NCBI GenBank assembly: GCA_903875815.1
Contig: CAIQXR010000111.1
Coordinates: 1-8,393 of the forward strand
From: an uncultured Actinomycetes bacterium
Lineage (GTDB): Bacteria > Actinomycetota > Actinomycetes > Nanopelagicales > Nanopelagicaceae
Reading direction: 5' to 3'
DNA: 8,393 nt
The position numbers and the translations under genes were made by a program. This document shows, in pieces, positions 1-8,393 of this stretch. The number at the start of each line of letters is the position of its first letter. Position 1 is the first letter of the stretch. The notes beneath the pieces are model-generated. The model saw nothing but the letters and a program-made list of their open reading frames with translations, was not told where the DNA came from and made no database searches.

Positions 1-1
1 A

Positions 2-1534
2 ATGAATCTCATCCGGGATAAAGTCCAAAGACTTTGGATTCTGCCTGCGCTCTTCTTTGCCATCTTTCTTCTACTTCCCGTCACTCGCCTTATCCATATT
101 GGCGCGAATCACGAGATGTGGCGGGAGATTTTCCATCACCGAACGCCGGGAATCGTCTTCTTCACACTTTGGCAAGCCTTCGCTTCCGCACTCATCTCCC
201 TAGCGTTGAGTATTCCACTCGCCTTTACCTTGTATCGCATCAGCGCTCCAGGTTCCAGAACGATGCGCACCCTCATCGCCATTCCATTCTTCTTACCCAA
301 CATTGTCGTTGCCATCATGTGGCGGGCGATTTATCCTGGTGCTGCGGGAGTGGGATTTATCATTCTGGGAAATGTTTTAATGAATGTGGGGCTTTCGACT
401 CGAATTTTAGGATCACATTGGCGCGCGCTTGATCCCGATATCGAATCGGCCGCTGCCCTCGATGGCGCAGGTCAGGTACGCACTGCGCTTTTCATCTCAC
501 TTCCACAATTACGAGCTTCGCTCATCTCAGCATTTCTTTTGGTCATCCTCTACTGCATGGCCAATTTTGGAATCGTCTTAGCACTTGGCACCCCACGCAC
601 AAACACCATAGAGACCGATATTTATCGCTCAGCCACGGAGGATCTCAATCTTTCCCGTAGTTCTACCCTTGTTCTCGTCCAGATTGCGATCACAATGCTT
701 ATTGGTTGGATTGCAGCCCGATTAGGCCGGGAGCATGGAAATCATCTCGGAGAAACCGGAACAGCCAAGAAGTTTCACAAGCGCGATCGACCGGTGCTCG
801 TTTTCGCACTAGCTCTCATTTCGACATTTATCGTTCTTCCGCTCATCACATTATTTGCCAAGGCTTTCACATCGCCTACCGGTTTCACATTTGCTCACTT
901 CACCGATCTCCTCTCCCCCAAGGCCACTGACTTGCTCTCCATCTCTCTGGCTCGAGTCGTGGGCAATACGCTGAGAAATGCGGCTGTCGTCACTGTTCTA
1001 GCGATCTGCCTCGGAACGCTCATTGCTTATTTGCTGGCTCGCTCGGGAAAACTTGGGACTTTCATCCAACTTCCGATTGGTATCTCCTCCGAGATAATTG
1101 GTCTCGGCTTCCTTCTCACTTTCACCCGTGGCTTTTTTCCGCTTCAATCCAATTGGTTGGTCTTACCCATCGCCCAATCGCTCTTCATCATTCCCCTCGT
1201 CGCTCGAACCATTCATCCGCTGTTGATTTCCCAGCCAACTGCCTATCGAGAGAGCGCTGAACTCGATCGAGCCACCGACTCTCAATTCTGGTGGCTTATC
1301 CAATATCCATTAGCGAGAAGAGTCATTGCCATCGCCGCTGGCTATGCCGCACTCTCCTCCATTGGTGATTTCGGATCCTCAAATTTCTTGGCCTACGGCG
1401 AGCAGTCGACTCTCACGCAATTGCTCTTCGCCTTCATCTCGCGTCCCGGCACAGCTAACTACGGGATGGCGATGGCGGTATCGGCGATTCTGGTCGTGAT
1501 TTGCGCTGGGATCGTCGCTATCTCTGAATGGTAA
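2..1534 (+). CDS. thiP: ABC transporter permease, two-domain, probable thiamine permease ThiP
   Basis: Membrane subunit of a binding-protein-dependent importer, most likely for thiamine or its phosphates. It is a fused permease of 510 residues, close to the usual ThiP length. Each half carries a permease domain with a cytoplasmic EAA loop that docks the ATPase: a good copy at about 148-170 (AAALDGAG, then SLPQL) and a degenerate one at about 418-438. The N-terminus is a short basic stretch followed by a membrane helix (about 12-30), and most of the protein is hydrophobic. ThiP-like points are the segment FGIVLALGTPRTNTIE (189-204) and SSIGDFG near 452-458. The related two-domain ferric-iron permeases (FbpB type) are the main alternative. 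The start is the first ATG in the window; the TGA inside ATGA (2-5) could be the stop of an overlapping upstream gene, but an upstream extension cannot be excluded. The partner binding protein and ATPase are not visible; a tRNA follows instead. Confidence 0.75.
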   Translation: MNLIRDKVQRLWILPALFFAIFLLLPVTRLIHIGANHEMWREIFHHRTPGIVFFTLWQAFASALISLALSIPLAFTLYRISAPGSRTMRTLIAIPFFLPNIVVAIMWRAIYPGAAGVGFIILGNVLMNVGLSTRILGSHWRALDPDIESAAALDGAGQVRTALFISLPQLRASLISAFLLVILYCMANFGIVLALGTPRTNTIETDIYRSATEDLNLSRSSTLVLVQIAITMLIGWIAARLGREHGNHLGETGTAKKFHKRDRPVLVFALALISTFIVLPLITLFAKAFTSPTGFTFAHFTDLLSPKATDLLSISLARVVGNTLRNAAVVTVLAICLGTLIAYLLARSGKLGTFIQLPIGISSEIIGLGFLLTFTRGFFPLQSNWLVLPIAQSLFIIPLVARTIHPLLISQPTAYRESAELDRATDSQFWWLIQYPLARRVIAIAAGYAALSSIGDFGSSNFLAYGEQSTLTQLLFAFISRPGTANYGMAMAVSAILVVICAGIVAISEW

Positions 1535-1547
1535 TCTCAGCCATTGT

Positions 1548-1563
1548 TGCTCACCCGTGAGCA
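1548..1563. repeat. Perfect inverted repeat just after thiP
   Basis: TGCTCAC, two bases, then GTGAGCA: seven-base perfect arms, realistically a six-base stem with a CCCG loop. It begins 13 bases after the thiP stop. The downstream sequence is C-rich (TTCCCCCAC) with no T-run, so it is a poor intrinsic terminator. It could be an RNA-processing or 3'-end-stabilising hairpin between thiP and the tRNA. The structure is seen directly; the role is inferred. Confidence 0.4.
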
Positions 1564-1575
1564 TTCCCCCACTTA

Positions 1576-1649
1576 GGGGCGGTAGCTCAGTTGGTTAGAG
1601 CCCCGGACTCATAATCCGGTCGTCGTCGGTTCGAGCCCGACCCGCCCCA
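1576..1649 (+). tRNA. tRNA-Met (anticodon CAT), probably the elongator type
   Basis: A full cloverleaf can be folded by hand: acceptor GGGGCGG (1576-1582) with CCGCCCC (1642-1648); D-stem GCTC/GAGC with a GG-containing loop; anticodon stem CCGGA/TCCGG around loop CTCATAA (CAT at 1610-1612); five-base variable loop; T-stem GTCGG/CCGAC with loop TTCGAGC. The discriminator base is A1649 and CCA is not encoded. The G1-C72 pair argues against initiator tRNA, which has a mismatch there. A CAT gene could also be tRNA-Ile2, whose first anticodon base is changed to lysidine; the primary sequence alone does not settle this. No convincing promoter of its own was seen in the 41 bases after thiP, so it may be processed from a thiP read-through transcript. 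Confidence 0.93.
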
Positions 1650-1674
1650 CGCTTGTAAGCAGGAATGAAAGAAA

Positions 1675-1706
1675 AAGCCCCGCACTCTCATCGGAGTACG
1701 GGGCTT
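1675..1706 (-). terminator. Rho-independent terminator of katG, possibly bidirectional
   Basis: Eight-base arms AAGCCCCG (1675-1682) and CGGGGCTT (1699-1706) pair perfectly. After one C/A mismatch the inner ACTC/GAGT bases continue the stem to a small loop. Read on the minus strand, the hairpin lies 13 bases beyond the katG stop and is followed by TTTTT, then CTTTC, a good U-tract. Read on the plus strand it starts 26 bases after the tRNA and is followed by AATCTTTT, a weaker U-tract, so it may also end the tRNA transcript. Confidence 0.85.
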
Positions 1707-1719
1707 AATCTTTTGGAAA

Positions 1720-3985
<2,266 letters not shown>

Positions 3986-3994
3986 AGTTGGCCC

Positions 3995-4267
3995 ATGAGC
4001 GAGATAACGGACCTGATTGGCCTGAAAGCGGCCTGGAATGGTGTCCTGGATCTCCTGCTCGAGCGAAATCGCATTGCTTGGCTGGCTTTCTTCGATGCCC
4101 GCCTGGCAGCCTTCGATGGACGTTCACTCACCCTTAACTTTGCTGACAGCCAGAAACTCGGCGGCCAACACGACTTTGCAGCGCAGCGAAACCCATCGCA
4201 TACGGAAGAATTGAAATCATGCATCGCAGAAGTGACCGGCCTTCAGCTCGAGATCATCGAGGCATGA
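3995..4267 (+). CDS. Small orphan protein resembling the DnaX (gamma/tau) C-terminal domain
   Basis: A 90-residue soluble protein without signal peptide, membrane helix or cysteine. I do not recognise a named family with certainty. The pattern WNGVL (14-18), RNRIAW (24-29), DGRSLTLNF (41-49) and a closing helix-strand (about 71-88) resembles the small domain at the C-terminus of actinobacterial DNA polymerase III gamma/tau (Trp-x-x-Val-Leu, Arg-x-x-Trp, Asp-Gly-x-x-Leu-x-Leu-x-Phe, then Val-x-Gly near the end). The AAA+ ATPase part of DnaX is entirely absent and the gene starts cleanly at its own promoter, so this is a free-standing domain, not a broken dnaX. Its TGA overlaps the ATG of the lysozyme gene (ATGA, 4264-4267), indicating one operon with translational coupling. 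The gene is expressed apparently without a 5' leader. Function unknown. Confidence 0.75.
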   Translation: MSEITDLIGLKAAWNGVLDLLLERNRIAWLAFFDARLAAFDGRSLTLNFADSQKLGGQHDFAAQRNPSHTEELKSCIAEVTGLQLEIIEA

Positions 4268-5553
4268 AGCGCTTTTCTCTTTTCTTTCTGCTGATCTCCG
4301 CTCTTCTCGTTAATACTGCAGTGGCGGATACTCCCCCACATCTGGATGCAATGGGCCCCGGCAACAAGATCGCTGGCATCGACATCAGCAAATGGCAGCA
4401 TCCATTTAATAAGCCGATTGATTTCGCCAAGATGCAATCAGCAGGCATTCGCTTCGTCATCATTAAGGGCGCAGACTCGCAAGATCCTGCCGATAGCGTT
4501 GCATTTAAATATGTGAAGCAAGATCGCGCGTTTGCCCAATCACTCGGAATGTATACCGGTTTCTACTATTACGCCTATCTGCCCGACACCACCGACCCTG
4601 CAAAGATAGTGATCGATGCCAAGGCACAAGCGCAGAAAGCAATCTGGCGACTCGGCTCGCTCGGCGGCTATAACGAACTCGATCTTCCCATCGCACTCGA
4701 CTTAGAGAACAACTGCGTCCGGGTAAGCGCCGGCAATTGCCAAAAATATATGAATAAGAAATACGTCACGCTCTGGGCGCAGACGTGGCTGGATACCGTC
4801 GCTGCTAAAACTGATCGCAAGCCATTTGTTTATTCCTACCCGCAATTCCTGCAAACAGCGATGGTGCGAGCAACCGCACTCGCCCAATATCCGCTCTGGA
4901 TCGCTGCCTACGGAAAGAGCCCGGCCGTACCTACTAACCAGCCAGGCGTTCGATCTGTCGGCTGCTTCGCACATTCGTGGACTAAATCGAATTGCACCAC
5001 TAACTATCAAATTTGGCAGTACACCTCGTGTGGAATCGGCGCTAAATACGGCGTCCCGACTGCGCGTGTGGATCTCAATGTTTTTAATGGCGATGCCACT
5101 GGTTTCCTCAGCCTCGCCAAAGGTGTCTGGCAGCCCGAAACATTTGAAGCCTTGCCTGTCAATGAACCCAGCACGATAAATATTGTAAGTACGACGCCGA
5201 GCGACACCAATGGCACCACCACGATCGTTGTAGATGTCACTCGCCCGGATGGAACTCCAGTGGTTACTGGCACAGTTAACTTCACTTCGCTCGACACCTT
5301 GCTAACAAACGGTAAGCAAGATCCGGTGCGTTCAGCCACCGGACGTTGGACGCTAAAAATCACTGGCCTTCAAGCCGCAAATTATTTAGGCCTCATTAAC
5401 TTTGTCGATGAATCTGGAACTCATGCGCCCAGCAGTGCGCCCGTGCAATTCACTATCGCACAAGGCCCAGTGCTTCCAACGCCCAAGCCCACAGCAAAGC
5501 CAACCAAGAAGCCAGCGCCAGTTGATTCCTGCGCTGGGCAGGTTCGTTATTAA
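4264..5553 (+). CDS. Secreted GH25 lysozyme-like muramidase with Ig-like domain and Pro/Lys-rich tail
   Basis: Predicted exported glycosidase that cuts peptidoglycan glycan strands (beta-1,4 N-acetylmuramidase). Residues 1-21 form a signal peptide (MKR, hydrophobic core, AVA before Asp22). The GH25 domain spans about 35-285: GIDISKWQ with Asp40, the YYYAY segment (101-105), LPIALDLEN with Asp146 and Glu148, PLWIAAYG and YQIWQYTSCG. Asp40, Asp146 and Glu148 are the acidic residues conserved in the family. About 300-400 is a beta-rich Ig-like module, then a tail with PTPKPTAKPTKKPAP and a last cysteine near the C-terminus; no sortase or LysM motif is visible. It has six cysteines, consistent with disulfides outside the cell. 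I chose ATG 4264 over the in-frame ATG 4219 because it gives the signal peptide and the ATGA overlap with the preceding gene. Likely an autolysin or wall-remodelling enzyme; no phage genes are nearby. Its stop overlaps that of the convergent alpha-galactosidase. Confidence 0.88.
   Translation: MKRFSLFFLLISALLVNTAVADTPPHLDAMGPGNKIAGIDISKWQHPFNKPIDFAKMQSAGIRFVIIKGADSQDPADSVAFKYVKQDRAFAQSLGMYTGFYYYAYLPDTTDPAKIVIDAKAQAQKAIWRLGSLGGYNELDLPIALDLENNCVRVSAGNCQKYMNKKYVTLWAQTWLDTVAAKTDRKPFVYSYPQFLQTAMVRATALAQYPLWIAAYGKSPAVPTNQPGVRSVGCFAHSWTKSNCTTNYQIWQYTSCGIGAKYGVPTARVDLNVFNGDATGFLSLAKGVWQPETFEALPVNEPSTINIVSTTPSDTNGTTTIVVDVTRPDGTPVVTGTVNFTSLDTLLTNGKQDPVRSATGRWTLKITGLQAANYLGLINFVDESGTHAPSSAPVQFTIAQGPVLPTPKPTAKPTKKPAPVDSCAGQVRY
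5528..5542 (+). terminator. Weak hairpin inside the 3' end of the lysozyme gene
   Basis: CCTGC, five bases, GCAGG: a five-base stem followed by TTCGTTATTAAATT. The tract is only partly T-rich and the hairpin lies within the last codons, so it is at best a weak terminator. A second small hairpin, TTCGC-GTCA-GCGAA (5555-5568), lies in the last codons of the opposing gene. No stronger terminator separates the two convergent genes. Confidence 0.25.
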
Positions 5554-7661
5554 ATTCGCGTCAGCGAAATCAGGATTCCATTGAGCGGTGCCAGCATTGG
5601 TGGCTTAACACCCAATGTGCCCAAAGCTTTTCCACTTAACACAATGCCATCGGCCTTTTCTACCCACGGAGTATTGGCAACATGGAAGTAATGAGGCTTA
5701 CCAATTTCGGTATGTGCCTTAACGCGATACAGAGCATCGGGATCTAACCCAGGGAAGATTGCTGCCGCCGGGAATGCCGATGCATTCATGGTGTGCTGGG
5801 CGTAAGCAAAGAGCGCTTCGCTCTTATCGTGTGCAATCACGCCATAGAGAAATGCGTTGGGATCAGGATGTTCTACCCGGACTGCTTTGCCAGAGTGAAG
5901 TAGTCCACGCTTTGCTTTGTAGAGCGCAATCCAAGCCGCAAGATTCTTGCGCTGCTCCGGATTTGCTTCAGTGATATTCCATTCGATTCCGGCATGACCA
6001 AAGAAGGCATTGAGGGCGCGGAATGAGAGTTCAGTAGTACGACCAGTTTGGTGACCATGTGTAGGTCCAATGTGAGTGCCGAGCATCTCAGGTGGAATAG
6101 CGATTCCGGTCCAGCGCTGAATGGTCTGACGTTCGAGTGCATCATTGTTATCACTCGTCCAGAATCGATCCGCGTGTTCAATCATTCCGAGATCGATACG
6201 CGCACCGCCAGATGAACAGCTTTCAATCTCTAACTTGGGATGGCGGCGCTTGAGTTCATCAAAGAGCCGATAGAGCGCGAGTGTTTGATTGTGAACGGCG
6301 GCTTGTCCTAAGTGACCAGCGTCGACGAGTGGGCGATTGTGATCCCACTTGATGTAGGCAATGTTGTTATTCGATAGAACGGCATCCACTTGTCCAAGAA
6401 CGTGCTCAAATGCGCCTGGATGGGTGAGATCCAAGACTTGCTGATGGCGCCAGAACGGTGGAATGCGATCACCTTCATGCAAAATCCATTCAGGGTGTGC
6501 CCGATAGAGATCCGAATCTGGATTGACCATCTCGCCTTCAAACCAGAGACCGAATTCAATGCCCTTGCTATTGATGTATTCAATCAGCGGAGAAAGACCA
6601 TTTGGCCACACTGCCGGATCGATGACCCAGTCCCCCAGACCACGATGGTCATCACGACGAGCGTGGAACCAACCATCGTCGAGTACAACACGTTCGATAC
6701 CGATCTCAGCTGCGACATCCACCATCTCGCGGATCGCCGCTTCGTTGTGATCAAAGTAGACCGCTTCCCACATATTGAGCGTGACGGGGCGAGGGCGAAT
6801 ATTTGTAGGGTGAATCGCGCGCGAACGAATCCATGAGTAATAGTTGTGGGAAAGCCCATCAAGGCCCTGGTCGCTGTAGTTCGCGACGGCCGGTGGAACT
6901 TCGTGTATCTCCCCCGCGGACAAAACAACTTCGCCCGGCAAAATTAATTCACCCGCGCCAATCGAAATATCACCATTGGGAGATTTCTCCACAAAATGAA
7001 GTGAGTTGCCAGACCAGGCCATAGAGAGACCCCAGACTTCTCCACTCTGGAAATTAGTGTTCTTGCCCATCGCAAGTTCGACAATCGTGAAATCAAAACC
7101 AGATCGACCTTCGCGACCTTCGCGCACGGAGACGCCATAAGGGATATCGCGGCGTTGTGGCTGGCGCTCATGAGCCCAGCGGCCCGTGAAGTCCATGACT
7201 TGGGTAGCGCGATCAGGAAGCGGCAACCAATAATTAAATTCATTCAGTGAATATTCATCGCTGCCATCATTGGTGATTGATGCGGCCACTCGCAGAATTC
7301 CATATTCATTGAGCTGATAATTCAGTTGTAATTTCAATTGCGCGTGCTTATCTTCGAGTTGGGCAATCAAGGTATTGCCAGTGACTTGATGATCGACAAG
7401 ATCGAACTTAGTTGACCAAGCACGGCCATTGCGGTGGCCTGAAATTGTGGGGTGACCCAAGAAACCACGTGAATGTTCGCGAAGCACACCGGCTACTAGT
7501 GGCGTATCGAAGTTGCCATTGGCCACCGATGTCGTGGCGGCTAAAGAGAGGTCTTCGGTAAGTGTCAGATCTCCTAGACCTGCTCCCCAATACACAATGG
7601 AAAGTTGCTGATCTTTCGTATCAAAGATGAGGGATGCGGTCGCAGATTGGAGGTGAATCAT
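5550..7661 (-). CDS. Alpha-galactosidase, GH36
   Basis: Retaining glycosidase that releases terminal alpha-galactose from sugars such as melibiose and raffinose. No signal peptide, so it acts in the cytoplasm on imported sugars. From the ATG at 7661 it has 703 residues, normal for bacterial GH36. The N-terminal beta-sandwich domain covers roughly 15-265, the catalytic barrel about 270-620 and a C-terminal beta domain the rest. Barrel motifs: LDDGWF; GLWFEGEMVNPDSD (Gly where Pro is usual); YIKWDHNRP with the nucleophile Asp440; SCSSGGARIDLGM (481-493); RFWTSDNNDA with the acid/base Asp504. The frame stays open to a TTG at 7700, but the extra 13 residues are unlike the family, whereas a -10-like hexamer sits seven bases before ATG 7661. 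It is divergent from the lacZ-type gene, suggesting joint control. Symbols melA, agaA and rafA are all used for such enzymes; none can be picked by sequence. Its TAA and the lysozyme gene's TAA overlap within TTAA. Confidence 0.95.
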   Translation of the reverse strand: MIHLQSATASLIFDTKDQQLSIVYWGAGLGDLTLTEDLSLAATTSVANGNFDTPLVAGVLREHSRGFLGHPTISGHRNGRAWSTKFDLVDHQVTGNTLIAQLEDKHAQLKLQLNYQLNEYGILRVAASITNDGSDEYSLNEFNYWLPLPDRATQVMDFTGRWAHERQPQRRDIPYGVSVREGREGRSGFDFTIVELAMGKNTNFQSGEVWGLSMAWSGNSLHFVEKSPNGDISIGAGELILPGEVVLSAGEIHEVPPAVANYSDQGLDGLSHNYYSWIRSRAIHPTNIRPRPVTLNMWEAVYFDHNEAAIREMVDVAAEIGIERVVLDDGWFHARRDDHRGLGDWVIDPAVWPNGLSPLIEYINSKGIEFGLWFEGEMVNPDSDLYRAHPEWILHEGDRIPPFWRHQQVLDLTHPGAFEHVLGQVDAVLSNNNIAYIKWDHNRPLVDAGHLGQAAVHNQTLALYRLFDELKRRHPKLEIESCSSGGARIDLGMIEHADRFWTSDNNDALERQTIQRWTGIAIPPEMLGTHIGPTHGHQTGRTTELSFRALNAFFGHAGIEWNITEANPEQRKNLAAWIALYKAKRGLLHSGKAVRVEHPDPNAFLYGVIAHDKSEALFAYAQHTMNASAFPAAAIFPGLDPDALYRVKAHTEIGKPHYFHVANTPWVEKADGIVLSGKALGTLGVKPPMLAPLNGILISLTRI

Positions 7662-7668
7662 GGGGTTA

Positions 7669-7700
7669 ACTCTATATTTCTGCGGGGATTTTGTGGCCAA
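7669..7700 (-). promoter_or_regulatory. Promoter of the alpha-galactosidase gene, leaderless type
   Basis: On the minus strand TTGGCC (7695-7700) is 18 bases upstream of TATAGA (7671-7676). The overlapping hexamer TAGAGT (7669-7674) is followed by seven bases, TAACCCC, and the ATG at 7661. The start of transcription would fall at or very near the start codon. No Shine-Dalgarno sequence precedes the ATG. Confidence 0.5.
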
Positions 7701-7718
7701 CTACCCCCTGCCAATCGA

Positions 7719-7724
7719 TAGGGT
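7719..7724 (+). promoter_or_regulatory. -10 element of a leaderless transcript (lacZ-type gene)
   Basis: TAGGGT fits the TANNNT form and is followed by six bases (TGCGCC) and the ATG at 7731, the same geometry as at 3983-3995. No Shine-Dalgarno sequence is present. The hexamer is G-rich and no good -35 was found, so activity may depend on an activator or be weak. Confidence 0.4.
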
Positions 7725-7730
7725 TGCGCC

Positions 7731-8393
7731 ATGACATCAGCTCCCACATATTGGAACAGTCCCGAGACCACTTCGATCAATCGTGAACCGATGCTCAATC
7801 TCACCCATGAAGAGAGCATCTCGCTCGATGGCGTTTGGGATTTTCAACTCCTTCGCTCCCCCAACGACAAGGTAGGCCGCAGTTGGTCTGAGATTCCCGT
7901 GCCCGGTCTCTGGACCATGCAGCCGGAATCGAAAGTCTTTTGGGATAAGCCGATTTACACCAATGTGCAGATGCCCTTTGGAGAGTTGCCACCTTTCGTT
8001 CCAGAGCTCAATCCCACTGGAATTTATCGCCGCGAATTCACCGTGCCTTCCAAGTGGACGGGCAAGCGCATCGTTCTCCAGATTGGTGGCTTTGAATCAG
8101 TCGCCATTCTGACCATCAATGGCCGCGAAGTCGGCATGGCAAAAGATTCCCGCCTCGCTGCCGATTTTGATATCACCTCCTTCTTAAAATCCGGCCGCAA
8201 TACCGCTGAGATTAAAGTCGTTAAATGGTCTGATGCCACCTACATCGAAGATCAAGATCAATGGTGGCATGGTGGAATTACTCGTTCCATTAAATTGTTT
8301 GCTACACCAGAAATTCATATTTCCCGTCTCTACACAACTCCGGGCCTTGCTGCCGATCTCAAGACTGGCACGCTCGATATTCGTGCCTATGTG
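7731..8393 (+). CDS. lacZ: Beta-galactosidase, GH2 LacZ type (partial, cut by window end)
   Basis: N-terminal 221 residues of a beta-galactosidase that hydrolyses lactose and related beta-galactosides; the frame is open to the last base. Visible are the GH2 jelly-roll sugar-binding domain (about 30-192) and the start of the Ig-like domain 2. LacZ landmarks in order: LDGVWDF (32-38), PVPGLW (56-61), PIYTNV (74-79, with Asn78 matching E. coli Asn102), PPFVP (87-91), NPTGIYRREF (94-103), KDSR with Asp139 matching E. coli Asp201, and WSDATYIEDQDQWW (166-179). The catalytic glutamates lie beyond the window. No signal peptide, so cytoplasmic. The ATG at 7731 gives a normal LacZ N-terminus (YWNSPE, then INREP) and sits six bases after a TAGGGT hexamer with no Shine-Dalgarno. 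It is divergent from the alpha-galactosidase with 69 bases between start codons. Confidence 0.93.
   Translation, partial: MTSAPTYWNSPETTSINREPMLNLTHEESISLDGVWDFQLLRSPNDKVGRSWSEIPVPGLWTMQPESKVFWDKPIYTNVQMPFGELPPFVPELNPTGIYRREFTVPSKWTGKRIVLQIGGFESVAILTINGREVGMAKDSRLAADFDITSFLKSGRNTAEIKVVKWSDATYIEDQDQWWHGGITRSIKLFATPEIHISRLYTTPGLAADLKTGTLDIRAYV

Noticed and set aside
1576..1649. Initiator tRNA (fMet)
   Set aside because: The first acceptor pair is G-C, while bacterial initiator tRNA has an unpaired 1-72 position.
4219..4263. Upstream in-frame ATG giving a 444-residue lysozyme
   Set aside because: It would put 15 charged residues before the signal peptide and lies deep inside the preceding gene; ATG 4264 gives a clean signal peptide and an ATGA overlap.
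6390..6836. Open frame of 148 residues on the plus strand
   Set aside because: It is antisense to the catalytic core of the GH36 gene, with no promoter or family resemblance; long antisense frames are expected opposite such codon usage.
7665..7699. Short palindromes GTTAAC (7665-7670) and TGGCCA (7694-7699) as operators of the galactosidase pair
   Set aside because: Six-base palindromes are common by chance and neither extends further; no LacI-type half-site pair could be made.

Overview
The window looks like chromosomal DNA of a small, gene-dense actinobacterium with a moderate G+C content, roughly half by eye. The freshwater Nanopelagicales (acI) or Luna-type lineages are a reasonable guess. 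Supporting points are the actinobacterial character of the proteins, very short intergenic gaps, start codons placed directly behind -10-like hexamers (leaderless transcripts), and a soluble catalase-peroxidase beside sugar-degrading enzymes. This assignment is inference from sequence style, not from a marker gene.

Layout, left to right. (1) 2-1534 (+): a two-domain ABC-transporter permease, best read as the thiamine permease ThiP; its substrate-binding and ATPase partners are not in the window. (2) 1576-1649 (+): a tRNA with anticodon CAT, followed by a strong hairpin (1675-1706) that serves as the terminator of the convergent katG and perhaps of the tRNA as well. (3) 1720-3900 (-): katG, an intact catalase-peroxidase with all catalytic residues, a Shine-Dalgarno sequence and a leader containing a perfect inverted repeat. 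(4) 3995-4267 (+): a 90-residue orphan protein resembling the C-terminal domain of actinobacterial DnaX (gamma/tau). It overlaps by ATGA with (5) 4264-5553 (+), a secreted GH25 lysozyme-like muramidase with an Ig-like domain and a Pro/Lys-rich tail. (6) 5550-7661 (-): a cytoplasmic GH36 alpha-galactosidase whose stop codon overlaps that of the lysozyme gene. (7) 7731-8393 (+): the first 221 residues of a LacZ-type GH2 beta-galactosidase, divergent from the alpha-galactosidase and cut by the window end.

Functionally, the right end is a galactoside-use locus: an alpha- and a beta-galactosidase fire from a 69-base divergent promoter region, and neither has a signal peptide, so the sugars must be imported first. 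The middle holds oxidative-stress defence (katG) back-to-back with a cell-wall hydrolase operon. The left end is vitamin uptake. No mobile element, CRISPR array, phage module or defence system was seen. The most noteworthy points are the repeated leaderless promoter geometry (three genes), the DnaX-C-like orphan translationally coupled to a lysozyme, and the inverted repeats in the katG control region.
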